Notes: generated from the letters alone by a model not told the origin. 64,000 bases of DNA from Akkermansia muciniphila (GCA_945861535.1 CAMAUZ010000004.1:1-64000), one strand, 5' to 3'; numbered from the stretch's first letter, positions 46,288 through 56,658 are shown. Numbers and translations are program-made.

Positions 46288-48915
46288 TCAGCGGCGTTCG
46301 CTCGGCGGCGGCCCGAGGCCGGTCGGGACGTAGGCGTCATTGGGCGTGAGGATGATTTTGTCGAGGATCAGGCCGTCTTCGCGCATCCAGATGGTGAAAG
46401 TGTGGAGGCCGACCGTGGGCACGTTGATCGTGGCCGCCGGGCCGTCGATCGTCTTGCGGGTCCAGGTCCAGACCGGGGTGAAACCGGTGCCCTTGTCGCT
46501 GGTGGCCTGCACCACGCCGTCGAGACCGGCATGGCAGGTGTCGTCGGTCCCGTCAGCCGCCAGGCCGCGGAGCCACAGGTAATGGGTGCCCGTGCGGTTG
46601 AAATTCACGGCAAAGTCCATTTGCGGGGCGGTGGTTTCAATGCTCGTGCCGATGTTGCGGCCGAGATTCGGCAGGGCGCGCATCGCACTGCTGCCGGCGG
46701 ATCCGACGTAGCTAACCGGCTGCCAGCTATGAAGGCCGCGGGTGATGGCGGAATTGAAGGTTTCCGCGTTCATCGCGACGAGCGCGTCCGCCGTGGTGTC
46801 CTGTTGGTAGGTCAGCGTGGGGGGTGGCGGTGGCGGTGGCGGTGGCGAGTTCGTGCCGCTGCGGCTGGTTTCGGCGGGGCCAAGCCCGGTCGGTACGTAG
46901 GCCGGGTCGGTGGTGAGCACGAGCTTGTCGAGGATAAGTCCGTCCTCACGCATCCAGATGCTGACGGTGTGAACGCCGAGCGTGGGGATGTTCAGGGTGG
47001 CCACTCCGCCGCCCGCGCGGGAGCGCGCCCAGGTCCACGCGGTGGGGAATCCGATGAAATTGCTGGCGGTGGGCGCCACGGCACCATCCACGCCGACGTG
47101 ACAGGAATCGTCGTTGCCCGAGGGGCCGATGCCTCGCAGCCAGAGGTAGTGGGTGCCGGTTTTTTTGAAGTCGATCTGGAAATCGACCTGGGGAGAGTTG
47201 GCTTCGATGCCGGTGCTGATGTTGCGGGCCGCGTTGGGCAGGGCCTGATAGGCGTTGGTACCGGCCGAGCCTGCTACGACCACCGGCTGCCACGCCGTCC
47301 CACCGCGGGCGACAGTGCGATGGTTGCTCTCGAGTTTCATCGAGACCATGCCGGCCGCGCCGGAGTCTTGCACGAATGAGTTGGTGCCGGCGGGGGGCGG
47401 GGGCGGGGGCGGCGGGGGCGGCGGCGGCGGCGATGATGAGCCACCGACGCGAATCATTTTCGACACGGAAGGGACGCCGCTGGAATTGATCAACCAGAGC
47501 ATGTGATAACCCGGCGGGCAGACATTGCCATTGGCGGGCGGGCTGACGCTGAGGCCGCCGTCGGTGATGGTGAAGTTCAGCGAGATGAAACGCTGCCCCC
47601 AGTTCTGCGCGTGCGTGGCACTGCCCAGTGCGGTCAGCGTGACCTTGGTGATGTCGGCAGCGTCTGGCGTGCTGATGGTAAATCCGTCCGTGTAGCCAAT
47701 GGTGGCGGGGGCCGTGGTGATCGTCGGTCGGGCGCCGCGGAACAGATACGGCGGCGAAAAAACTTCCGCGTCCGGGTGGCCATTGCCGCCGCCGGACAAC
47801 ACGCGCCCGTCCGGGAGCAACAGGGCACTGGAGTGGTAACCGCGGTAAACCCGCTGCGGGGCCAGCACCGTCCACTTGCCCGTCGCCGGGTCCCAGATTT
47901 CCGCGAACAGATTTTTACCCGATTCGGTGTCGATGCCGTAGGCGCTCGAGCCGCCGGTCGCGAGCACTTTGCCGTCGGGCAGCAGCGTGGTGTTGTGCTG
48001 CCGGCGCGGCCGCGCCATCGAGTCGGTGTACTGCCACGTCGGGCTGGGCTGGTTCAGGTTGATGATTTCACACGAATTGACCGGCGGATCGCTGCCGCCC
48101 ACGTACATCACCTTGCCCGGTTCATACATGACGGCCGAACCGTAGTCATCTCGGCCCGCGACCAACCGCTTGCTCACGATGGTCCAGTTTCCCGTGCCGG
48201 CCGTGTCCAGATACCGCGAGATCATCGTGGCCACGAAGACCTTCCCGTTGGGCGCGACGAAGGTGCGCGGATACCACGGCAGCGTCAGCGGGGCGTCGGA
48301 CAGCGCCCGCCAGCGGCCGGTGGCGGCTTCGTACAGTTCCGGAATCGGGACCACCACGCTGTTTTCATCCAAACCGGAGACCGTGAGAATGTCACCGTTG
48401 GGCAGCAGTGTGGCGCTCGGATACCAGCGCGCATATTTCGTTTGCGCATTCCGGGTCCACGTCCCGGTAAAGGCATTGTAAGCCGCGTTGTCCCGCAAGC
48501 CGTAGAGCAGCACGAGCTGGCCGCCGATGGTCACCACCCGGCCCTGGGAATCGAGCGTGTTGCCCGCGCAGAAAATGTTGTAGCCGGCTTTCGGCGCATC
48601 CGTGACCGCCGTGGTGATCGGATCCCAGAACTTGGGCGTGTCGCCGGTATAGCCCGGCCAGTACAGCACCTTGCCGGTGGGCAGGAGCGACGCATGGATG
48701 CACGGATAAATCCACGGCTGCGGCGAAGTCCACGCGCCCACGGCGGAAGCCTGACCGTGCGCCCGCAACGGATGCAGCCACGCCATGACGAGGGCGAGGG
48801 CGACGGCACTCCACGCCATTCGGCGGGGCTGCCGGAGTGGAGGATTCGCCGCGTTCCCGCTGGATTCACAGGGCGCTCCGACTGGCATTCTGATGGTTCT
48901 AAGAATCGTTCTCAT
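46288..48915 (-). CDS. Galactose oxidase-like protein with two C-terminal GH115_C-like beta domains on Pro linkers
   Basis: Paralogue of the adjacent 44579-46078 gene; tandem ~130-aa modules each ending MREDGLILDKLVLTTDPAYVPTGLGP / MREDGLILDKIILTPNDAYVPTGLGP. Confidence 0.9.
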   Translation of the reverse strand: MRTILRTIRMPVGAPCESSGNAANPPLRQPRRMAWSAVALALVMAWLHPLRAHGQASAVGAWTSPQPWIYPCIHASLLPTGKVLYWPGYTGDTPKFWDPITTAVTDAPKAGYNIFCAGNTLDSQGRVVTIGGQLVLLYGLRDNAAYNAFTGTWTRNAQTKYARWYPSATLLPNGDILTVSGLDENSVVVPIPELYEAATGRWRALSDAPLTLPWYPRTFVAPNGKVFVATMISRYLDTAGTGNWTIVSKRLVAGRDDYGSAVMYEPGKVMYVGGSDPPVNSCEIINLNQPSPTWQYTDSMARPRRQHNTTLLPDGKVLATGGSSAYGIDTESGKNLFAEIWDPATGKWTVLAPQRVYRGYHSSALLLPDGRVLSGGGNGHPDAEVFSPPYLFRGARPTITTAPATIGYTDGFTISTPDAADITKVTLTALGSATHAQNWGQRFISLNFTITDGGLSVSPPANGNVCPPGYHMLWLINSSGVPSVSKMIRVGGSSSPPPPPPPPPPPPPAGTNSFVQDSGAAGMVSMKLESNHRTVARGGTAWQPVVVAGSAGTNAYQALPNAARNISTGIEANSPQVDFQIDFKKTGTHYLWLRGIGPSGNDDSCHVGVDGAVAPTASNFIGFPTAWTWARSRAGGGVATLNIPTLGVHTVSIWMREDGLILDKLVLTTDPAYVPTGLGPAETSRSGTNSPPPPPPPPPTLTYQQDTTADALVAMNAETFNSAITRGLHSWQPVSYVGSAGSSAMRALPNLGRNIGTSIETTAPQMDFAVNFNRTGTHYLWLRGLAADGTDDTCHAGLDGVVQATSDKGTGFTPVWTWTRKTIDGPAATINVPTVGLHTFTIWMREDGLILDKIILTPNDAYVPTGLGPPPSERR

Positions 48916-49534
48916 TTTCTCGGCGGTCGCTATATGGGAAAGCGTTTGGCACTGCAACATTTCCGAGCGACGGCGGCGTTTTTCGGGTTCGGGATGGCGG
49001 AACCGCCGTCCTTCGCACACGGGCACGGTGTTTTCAAACGGAATTTTCAAACCGGATTTCCACCGGGTGCAGCGTGATTGGCTGGGCGCGCGATCGCAGT
49101 CGCGGACGGTGCGCGGACGGCCCGCCCGCGAGGGCGGCCGGAGGCGGCGGGCGCTTTCAGATCGCACCGCGCCACGCGCCCCGGCGGTCGCGAACCGCGC
49201 GCTCGCCCGACTGCGGGATGCGCCGGAAAGGATGGGGCATTCGCGCACTGCCCAAGTCGTGCAGGTTTCCAAACCCGCGTATCGCCGATTTCCAAATCGG
49301 CAGGAGCCGCCGCGTTCAGGGCGCGGGGCGAAAATGTAGCCGCCGCGGTGACGAGGCGGAGGCCGCTCCCGCGACAAGCCCGGGAAATCCGCCTCCTCAC
49401 TTTGGCGGCTACCGCGCACGCGCACGCTTTCCGTGCTTGGCTCCCCTTCGCATTGCGCCACGATGCGCCGCGAGAAAACCGAATCGCACCATGCCCCCCA
49501 CCTTCACCGCCACCCATCCCACTTTTCCCAGCCC

Positions 49535-52500
49535 ATGAAATTCCCCCGCCCCCTGCTCGCCCTCCTGCTCGCCGCGCTGCCCGCCCTCGCCGCTCTCGCC
49601 GCGACGCCCTTCCCGCAACCCACCAACAACGAACCCGGCAACCCCTCGCCCCTCTCGCCCGCCGAGGCGCTCGCGGCCATCAAGCTGCCGCCGGGCTTCA
49701 AGGCGACCCTCTTTGCCGCCGAGCCGAACGTGCAGAATCCCATCGCCCTGGCGTGGGATTCGCGTGGTCGTCTCTGGATCGCCGAGAACTACACTTACGC
49801 CGACAACAAGAAGCGCTTCGATCTCTCTTTCCGTGATCGCATGCTGATCTTCGAGGACACCAAGGGCGACGGCCACTTCTCCTCGCGCAAGGTTTTCACC
49901 GACGACATCCAGATGCTCACGAGCATCGCCATCGGTCACGGCGGCGTGTGGGCGATGTGCCCGCCGAACCTCGTCTTCATTCCCGATGCCAACGGCGCCG
50001 ACGCGCCGAGCGGCCCGAAACAAATCGTCCTCGACGGCTTCGATCCGATGCACGCGATGTATCACAACTTCGCCAACGGCCTGAAATGGGGTCCCGACGG
50101 CTGGCTCTACGGTCGCTGCGGCGGCTCGTGTCCCGGCGAGATCGGCGTGCCCGGCACGCCCGCCGAGCAGCGCGTGCCCTTGCGCGGCGGCCTCTGGCGT
50201 TTTCATCCGCAGCGCAAAACCTTCGAGACCATCGCCCACGGCGCAACCAATCCCTGGGGCCACGACTGGAACGCCGACGGCGAACCGTTCTTCGTCAACA
50301 CCGTCAACGGCCATCTCTGGCACGCGTTCGCCGGCGCGCGTTTTGTCGGCCGCTCGCCGGGTTCCACCAGCCCCTACACCTACGAACTGATCGACATGCA
50401 CGCCGACCACTGGCACTTCGACACCGGCAAAAAATGGACCGACTCGCGCGGCGGCAAGGCCGATGCCTACGGCGGCGGCCACGCGCACATCGGCACCATG
50501 ATCTATCGCGGCGACAACTGGCCGGCCGCCTATCGCGACAAACTTTTCACGCTCAACCAGCACGGCCGCCGCATCAATTGCGAGCGCCTCGAACGCGCGG
50601 AATCCGGCTACGTCGCGCGGCACGAGGCCGACACCGTGATCTTCGGCGACCCGTGGTTCAGGGGCCTCGACCTCGACTACGGCCCCGACGGCGGCGTGTT
50701 CGTCCTCGACTGGAGCGACACCGGCGAATGCCACGACTTCACCGGCGTTCATCGCACCAGCGGCCGCATTTTCAAAATCACCTACGGCGATCCCAAGCCC
50801 GCCGCCTTCACCGATCTCGCCAAGCAGAGCAACGCCGAACTCATCGCGCTCCACACGCACGCCAACGAATGGTTCACCCGCCAGGCCCGCCGCGAACTCG
50901 CCCGCCGCGCCGCCACGCAAGCCCTCCCCGCTGCGGACCTCGCCGCGCTGCGCTCGCTGTTCCTGCGCAGCCCCGGCATCAACGTGAAACTCCGCGCGCT
51001 CTTCACGCTCCACACCCTCGGCGCGACCGACGACGCCTTCCTCCGCACGCTGCTGCGCCACGCCGACGACCTCGTCCGCGCCCAGGCCGTCAAGCTCCTC
51101 ACCGACGCGTGGCCGCTCGACCGCGCCAACGCCCTCGCACCCGAACCCGCCACCGCCGAGCGTTGCGCCCCGTTGCTCCCCGAGCTGCTCCGGCTCGCGA
51201 AAGAAGATTCCTCCGCCACCGTCCGCCTCGCGCTCGCCTCCACGCTGCAACGCCTCAATGTCTCGCAACGCCCCGCCCTCGCGTCCGCCATCGTCGCGCA
51301 CGCCGAAGATTCAAAAGACCACAACCTCCCGCTGCTCGTCTGGTTCGGCCTGATCCAAGTCGCGCAAGCTGATCCCACCGCGCTCGCCGCCGTTGCCAGC
51401 GCGTGCGAATGGCCCGTCACCCGCCGCCTCATCGCGCGCCGCCTCGCCACCGATCTGGAGAAAAATCCCGCGCCGCTCAACGCGCTCCTCACCGCCGTCG
51501 CCGACCGCCCCGCCGCGCTGCAAGCCGACATCTTCACCGGCATCTCGGAAGCCACCGCCGGCCTGCGCCAGGCCACCAAGCCCGCCGCGTGGGACGCCTT
51601 CGCCGAAAAGATTTCGCGCTCCGACAACACACTACTCAAAGCAAAGCTCGCCAATCTCGGCGCGCTCTTCGGCGACGCCCGCGCGCTCGCCGAGGCCCGC
51701 CGCAGCGCCACCGACCCCAAGGCCGACGTCAACGCGCGCAAGCTCACCCTGCAAACCTTGATCGATCAGAAAGCGGAAAATCTCCGACCCATCTGCGAGG
51801 CCGCGCTGACCACGCGCGCACTCAACGCCGTCGCCGTGCGGGGCCTCGCGCGCGAGAACGATCCCGCGCTCGGCGCGAAGATCGTCGCGGCGCTGCCCAC
51901 CTTCATCGAGAACGAACGCGGCAGCGCCTTCGCCGCGCTCGCCTCGCGGCCCGCGTGGGCGCTGGCATTGCTCGATGCCGTCGCGCGCGGCGAGGTCGAG
52001 CGCTCCGCCATTTCCGCCAGCACGCTCCGCGACCTGCGCAATCACAATCACGCCGGCCTTAACCAGCGCCTCGCCGAAGTGATGAAAGCCATTCGCGAAG
52101 CCACCGAGGACAAGCGCAAACTCATCGCCAGTTTCAAAACCCGCCTCACGCCCGAGACCCTCGCCAAGGCGGACAAAGCGCAGGGCCGCGCGATGTTCAA
52201 CCTCGCCTGCGCCGCCTGCCACACGCTCTACGGCGAAGGCGGCAAGAACGGTCCCGACCTCACCGGCGCAGGCCGCGACAATATGGATTACCTCCTCGAA
52301 AACCTCCTCGACCCCAGCGCCGTCGTCGCGCCCGACTACCGCGTCAGCCAGGTTTTCCTCAAGGACGCCCGCAACCTCACCGGCATCATCGCCGCGCGCA
52401 CCGAGCGCACCCTCACGCTCAAGACCGTCGCCGAAACCATCGACCTCGATCAACGCGACATCACCACGATCAAAGACTCCGCCCTGTCCCTCATGCCCGA

Positions 52501-52594
52501 CGGCCTGCTCCAGGCCCTGCCGCCGGAGCAGGTGGCCAACCTGATCGCCTACCTGATGTTCAAAGCGCAGGTGCCGCTGCCGGGTGGGAAGTGA
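49535..52594 (+). CDS. PVC-type membrane-bound dehydrogenase with HEAT-like region and C-terminal heme-binding CxxCH domain
   Basis: LPPGFKATLFAAEPNVQNPIALAWDSRGRLWIAENYTYAD; FNLACAACHTLYGEGGKNGPDLTGAGRDNMDYLLENLLDPSAVVAPDYRVSQV. Confidence 0.95.
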   Translation: MKFPRPLLALLLAALPALAALAATPFPQPTNNEPGNPSPLSPAEALAAIKLPPGFKATLFAAEPNVQNPIALAWDSRGRLWIAENYTYADNKKRFDLSFRDRMLIFEDTKGDGHFSSRKVFTDDIQMLTSIAIGHGGVWAMCPPNLVFIPDANGADAPSGPKQIVLDGFDPMHAMYHNFANGLKWGPDGWLYGRCGGSCPGEIGVPGTPAEQRVPLRGGLWRFHPQRKTFETIAHGATNPWGHDWNADGEPFFVNTVNGHLWHAFAGARFVGRSPGSTSPYTYELIDMHADHWHFDTGKKWTDSRGGKADAYGGGHAHIGTMIYRGDNWPAAYRDKLFTLNQHGRRINCERLERAESGYVARHEADTVIFGDPWFRGLDLDYGPDGGVFVLDWSDTGECHDFTGVHRTSGRIFKITYGDPKPAAFTDLAKQSNAELIALHTHANEWFTRQARRELARRAATQALPAADLAALRSLFLRSPGINVKLRALFTLHTLGATDDAFLRTLLRHADDLVRAQAVKLLTDAWPLDRANALAPEPATAERCAPLLPELLRLAKEDSSATVRLALASTLQRLNVSQRPALASAIVAHAEDSKDHNLPLLVWFGLIQVAQADPTALAAVASACEWPVTRRLIARRLATDLEKNPAPLNALLTAVADRPAALQADIFTGISEATAGLRQATKPAAWDAFAEKISRSDNTLLKAKLANLGALFGDARALAEARRSATDPKADVNARKLTLQTLIDQKAENLRPICEAALTTRALNAVAVRGLARENDPALGAKIVAALPTFIENERGSAFAALASRPAWALALLDAVARGEVERSAISASTLRDLRNHNHAGLNQRLAEVMKAIREATEDKRKLIASFKTRLTPETLAKADKAQGRAMFNLACAACHTLYGEGGKNGPDLTGAGRDNMDYLLENLLDPSAVVAPDYRVSQVFLKDARNLTGIIAARTERTLTLKTVAETIDLDQRDITTIKDSALSLMPDGLLQALPPEQVANLIAYLMFKAQVPLPGGK

Positions 52595-52639
52595 GGCGGG
52601 GAACCTGAATCCGGAGACTCGCGGGAACAGGGAATTAAA

Positions 52640-52746
52640 ACCACTAACCGGCACTAACCTGCACTAATGGGAACAAGGAAAACCGCACTCGCGAAGGTGA
52701 ATCGGGTTGGGTTTCTGATTAGTGCCAGTTAGTGCCGGTTAGTGGT
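52640..52746. repeat. Palindrome with arms of tandem CACTAACCKG words
   Basis: accactaaccggcactaacctgcactaat ... attagtgccagttagtgccggttagtggt (2 mismatches over 29 nt). Confidence 0.92.
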
Positions 52747-52760
52747 GAGAACTGGATGCC

Positions 52761-54029
52761 TCACGCCTCGAACCGCAGGTAGAGGCACTTCAGGTACGAC
52801 GCTTCCTTGAAGGTCGCGGGGTGATCCGGCGCGTGGCGTTCGCTTGCGATCTCCGTGAACCGCCGCCCCGAACCCTCCGCCGCCGCGCGCACTGCGCCGA
52901 AGAATTCGTCCGTCGTTACGTGCGCCGAGCACGATCCGGCCACGAGAATTCCACCGCTCCGGAGCCGCGCGATGCCGAGCCGGTTCAGCCGCTCATAGGC
53001 CTGAATCGCGCGGCCCCGCTCCGTCTCGCGCTTCGCCAGCGACGGCGGATCGAGGATGACGAGATCAAACTGCCGCTCCTGCTTTTCGAGCCAGAAAAAC
53101 GCGTCCGCCTGCACCGTCTCGTGCGCGCACTCCCGCACCGCCGCGTCGTCCTGGTTCAACGCAAAGTTCCGCCGCGCTCCTGCCAAGGCGTAGTCGCTGA
53201 TGTCCACATCCGTGACCTTGCGCGCGCCACCACGGGCTGCGTGAACCGAGAATCCGCCCGTGAAACTGAACGCGTTCAACACCTCGCGCCCCGCCGCCAG
53301 CGCCTCGACTCGTGCGCGGTTCTCGCGTTGATCCAGAAAAAATCCCGTCTTCTGTCCGCGCCGCACGTCCGCCTCGAACCGCAGCCCATGCTCGCGAAAG
53401 ATCACCACGTCCGGCGGCTCCGTCAGCCCGAGCGACTGTCCCTCCACCACCTGAAACGCCCCGGCGGCCACCTGAATGTTACGACTCAGGCGCAGGATCA
53501 GATGCTCGTGCGGCAAGTGCTCGCGCAGCAGCGAAACGATCTCGTCCAGCCGCGGCAGCCAAGCCGCCGTGTAAAGCTTCAGCACCAGCGTCGTGGCATA
53601 GCGATCCACGACCAGCCCCGGCCAGCCCTCGCTCTCGCCATTGATGCACCGGTATCCGTCCGTGCGCGCATCGAACATCCCCGCCCGCCGCGTGATCGTC
53701 TCCTGCAACCGCGCCGCCCACCACGCGCGGTCAATCGTCGTCGGCTTGCCCACGTAAATAATCCGCACGCGCAACGGCGAATCAGGATCGAACAATCCGA
53801 TCGCGAGAAATTTGTCCTGCCGGTCGTAAATCACCGCCAACTCGCCCATCTCCCCTGCTCTGTTCTGCTCCAGCACACTGTCCGAGAAAACCCACGGATG
53901 GCGCGAACGAATCGCCGACTCCGAGGCCTTGGTCACGCGCAACCGCAACCGCGCCGCCGCCGGCGACGCCCCCGTTGGCGGCGTCTTCGCCGCCGTCGTT
54001 CCATTGTTCACATTCGGTATTTCAGACAC
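52761..54029 (-). CDS. Class I SAM-dependent rRNA methyltransferase (RlmI-like)
   Basis: [15 protein letters not shown]...[54 protein letters not shown]...[29 protein letters not shown]. Confidence 0.93.
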   Translation of the reverse strand: MSEIPNVNNGTTAAKTPPTGASPAAARLRLRVTKASESAIRSRHPWVFSDSVLEQNRAGEMGELAVIYDRQDKFLAIGLFDPDSPLRVRIIYVGKPTTIDRAWWAARLQETITRRAGMFDARTDGYRCINGESEGWPGLVVDRYATTLVLKLYTAAWLPRLDEIVSLLREHLPHEHLILRLSRNIQVAAGAFQVVEGQSLGLTEPPDVVIFREHGLRFEADVRRGQKTGFFLDQRENRARVEALAAGREVLNAFSFTGGFSVHAARGGARKVTDVDISDYALAGARRNFALNQDDAAVRECAHETVQADAFFWLEKQERQFDLVILDPPSLAKRETERGRAIQAYERLNRLGIARLRSGGILVAGSCSAHVTTDEFFGAVRAAAEGSGRRFTEIASERHAPDHPATFKEASYLKCLYLRFEA

Positions 54030-54110
54030 GCGGCGAGGTTATCCCCTGCCCCACCACAAGTCACGCGGGCAGACCCGCGGCCAACCAGCGGGCCAGATCC
54101 GCACACCGTC

Positions 54111-54236
54111 CCGGAGCGCGGCTGTGTCGCAGACCAGCCGCAGCAACTGCAATCGACTGACGTGCTCGAAGGGAATCGACGCCGTCGGGTTTTTCAGCGT
54201 GCTGCGGCTGGTGCTCCGCACACAGCCGCGCTCCGG
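54111..54236. repeat. Palindromic element, GGAGCGCGGCTGTGTCGCAGACCAGCCGCAGCA family (copy 1)
   Basis: Left ccggagcgcggctgtgtcgcagaccagccgcagca, right gtgctgcggctggtgctccgcacacagccgcgctccgg. Confidence 0.88.
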
Positions 54237-54240
54237 CCCT

Positions 54241-54348
54241 GGTACCGCAGGCGTCCCCGCCTGCGAGTTCGGGCGGCGTCTCGCCGCCGGGCCCGATTGC
54301 TGGGGCGAGGACGCCCCGTAACTCGCAGCCGGGGACGGCTGCGGTACC
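54241..54348. repeat. Clover-like element with four GGCGTC/GACGCC-type hairpins bounded by GGTACCGCAG...CTGCGGTACC
   Basis: gcaggcgtccccgcctgc, gggcggcgtctcgccgcc, ggggcgaggacgcccc, gcagccggggacggctgc inside outer GGTACC palindrome. Confidence 0.85.
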
Positions 54349-54463
54349 GAGTTGGGGACACCGCGCCGAGGCTCTCAACCAACCGCGCGTCCGCGCCCAG
54401 CAAAACCTCCGGCTTTCCCCGTCGCCCGCGGTCGGTATGCTCACGCGCAGTGCGGGTGAAACC

Positions 54464-54874
54464 ATGACAGCTCTCTTTCGTTATCTGGCCACGTTGACCA
54501 CCGGGCGGATCGTTCTGTGGTGCTACGCCATCTGGTATGTGGTGAACGTGGCCCATCATTTCGATGCGCGCCCGCGGCTCTGGCTGACCTCGCTGGGGTT
54601 GAGCGCGATCATCGGCGCGGCGCTGCTGCTGAGCACGCAGGCGAGTTCGCGCGGCACGACGCGACTGGATCGTTGGCAAATCTTCCGGCTGTTTCTGATG
54701 CCGTTCTGTGTCTCGAGCTTCGCCGCGCTGGTGAAGGACGCGGGGTTTGTCCTCATTTTTCCACCGAGCTGGCGGGAGAATGGGGTGGGGCTGATTGCAA
54801 TGGGCGCGTTCGTTTTCGCCGTGCTCGGGCTGAAGCAGACACGATTTGCGAGATTGGAAGACAAGCCCAATTGA
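54464..54874 (+). CDS. Hypothetical membrane protein
   Basis: ~136 aa with several TM segments (IVLWCYAIWYVVNV, LGLSAIIGAALLLST). Confidence 0.6.
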   Translation: MTALFRYLATLTTGRIVLWCYAIWYVVNVAHHFDARPRLWLTSLGLSAIIGAALLLSTQASSRGTTRLDRWQIFRLFLMPFCVSSFAALVKDAGFVLIFPPSWRENGVGLIAMGAFVFAVLGLKQTRFARLEDKPN

Positions 54875-54905
54875 AGGGGGTTCCGCTATGAGTGGATCCG
54901 ACGCG

Positions 54906-54992
54906 GGTGGGTAGGGCGCGTCTGTCCTCAGCGCGCCGCCGAACGTGCGGACACCCCACGGCGCGCTGGGGACAGACGCGCCCTACCCACCG
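54906..54992. repeat. Palindrome GGGTAGGGCGCGTCTGTCCTCAGCGCGCCG...CGGCGCGCTGGGGACAGACGCGCCCTACCC
   Basis: Near-perfect complementary arms read directly. Confidence 0.9.
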
Positions 54993-55043
54993 CGGTTCTT
55001 TCCTCTCACAACAGCGCAGAACACCGAACAGATTCACTCCCGG

Positions 55044-56459
55044 CTAAAACGGCTCCGCCGTCTCCGTAGGCGCTTGCAGTTGCAGCAGCTTCAGTGCGCC
55101 CAGTGTGATCTTTACCGGTCCGAAGAGCGGACTCTTGCCCACGAGCTGCCCCTGCTCGACGCGCTCAATCGCCACGGTCACGCGGCCGCGTGTGACGAAG
55201 AAGGCCTGCGGCGTGTGGGCCGCCGCCGCGCCCGCCGGGCGCGCCGTCTCGGCCAGGCGCACCTGCGCGACGCGCAGCAACGGAATGGCCAGCGGCCCCA
55301 GCGGCGACTCGACGGTCAGCTTGCCGTCGGCGAATTTTTGCAGGCGTCCCGCCACGGTGTCGTTGTTCATCAGCAGCACAAAATCGCTCTTCGGATCGGG
55401 GGCTTTGTTCGTCGTGGCGTCCATCCGGCCGTCCCATTCGGCAACGGTGAGGTTGCTCAGTTTCATGATGCTCGCGGTCTGGTTCACGAAGCGCAGGATC
55501 GTCCCGGTGCCCGCGAATTCCGTCGGCTCCTTCCATTGCTTCACGAGCGCGCCGTCGATCAGGAGGTTGATTGTCTGGTCGGGTTTGTTCACGCGGATGG
55601 CGACGTGCATCGAGTTCTTCGTGTTGGCCAGCGGCATGAACGCCGCGCCCAGCGACGTGATGGGACGCTGCTTGCTCACGACGAGGATGTTCACCGAATT
55701 GTTGTTCAACTGGAGGCTGTAGAAGCCGCCGAAGTCCGGCGCGTTTTCCTTTTGCGCGAGGTTGATGGGAAACAGCGAGTCCGCATACAGCGCGATGGCC
55801 AGATTGAAAAAGCCCTTCCACGCCACATCGAACTGAATGTCCACCAGGTTCGGCAGCTTGAAGTCCCGCGCGATCGACGCCGACTGCGTCGCGAGAAACG
55901 CCCCCTGATGATAGACCCAGCCGCTCGGCTCCGCGTCGGGGATCGGCGGCTTGCCCTGCGTCCAGCCCTCCAGCCCCGTCGGCCCCTCGAACAGCAGCCC
56001 CGGCCGCGGGCTTTGCGGCACGATGCTCTCAATGCTGCTGCGCGGGATGCCCAACTCGCCGGCGTACCACGTCTGCAAAATGATCTTGTCATCAAGAACC
56101 GCGACCAAGCTCCCTTCCAGCTCGTCCTGATTGATCAAGCGCACGAGCACGGGGAACGCCGGTTTGGTCGTGTTGCCCGCGCGTTCGCCGAGACGCACCT
56201 TCATCACGCTTGCGGTCCGTGCGGTCATTTCCTTGGCCGCGTCGGGATGCCGCCACAGCAGTCCTTTCTCGGGATCAAAGGTAATCAGTTCGCCACGCAA
56301 CCGGTCCCCATTGGCAAAGTAAATCCCGTCATTCACCGGCCCCGCCGCCACCGCGCCGCCCAGCGGCGGCAGCCACGCCAGCAACGCGGCGACGAGCAAG
56401 GCCGCGGCGTAGAATCCCCGTCGCGCGCCGGGTTTGCTGCGATTGAAAATTTGTTTCAT
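55044..56459 (-). CDS. Secreted hypothetical protein (conserved-looking, LamG/DUF1080-like middle)
   Basis: Signal peptide; NDGIYFANGDRLRGELITFDPEKGLLWRHP...; lacks a clear family signature. Confidence 0.65.
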   Translation of the reverse strand: MKQIFNRSKPGARRGFYAAALLVAALLAWLPPLGGAVAAGPVNDGIYFANGDRLRGELITFDPEKGLLWRHPDAAKEMTARTASVMKVRLGERAGNTTKPAFPVLVRLINQDELEGSLVAVLDDKIILQTWYAGELGIPRSSIESIVPQSPRPGLLFEGPTGLEGWTQGKPPIPDAEPSGWVYHQGAFLATQSASIARDFKLPNLVDIQFDVAWKGFFNLAIALYADSLFPINLAQKENAPDFGGFYSLQLNNNSVNILVVSKQRPITSLGAAFMPLANTKNSMHVAIRVNKPDQTINLLIDGALVKQWKEPTEFAGTGTILRFVNQTASIMKLSNLTVAEWDGRMDATTNKAPDPKSDFVLLMNNDTVAGRLQKFADGKLTVESPLGPLAIPLLRVAQVRLAETARPAGAAAAHTPQAFFVTRGRVTVAIERVEQGQLVGKSPLFGPVKITLGALKLLQLQAPTETAEPF

Positions 56460-56523
56460 CGGACCGCGGGACGCTAGAAGCGGGACGCGGCAAAGGAAAG
56501 GAACTAAACCGGAACAGTGCAGT

Positions 56524-56658
56524 CGGAGCGCGGCTGTGTCCCGCGCGGCGCGGGATCAGCCGCAGCAGCGTCATCGGGAGTGACGGCCAAGGTAATTTCA
56601 AAGCCCGCGTGAAGTGGGTCCGTGCTGCGGCTGGTCGCTGCGACACAGCCGCGCTCCT
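56524..56658. repeat. Palindromic element, GGAGCGCGGCTGTGT family (copy 2)
   Basis: cggagcgcggctgtgtccc...atcagccgcagcag ... gtgctgcggctggtcgctgcgacacagccgcgctcct. Confidence 0.88.
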
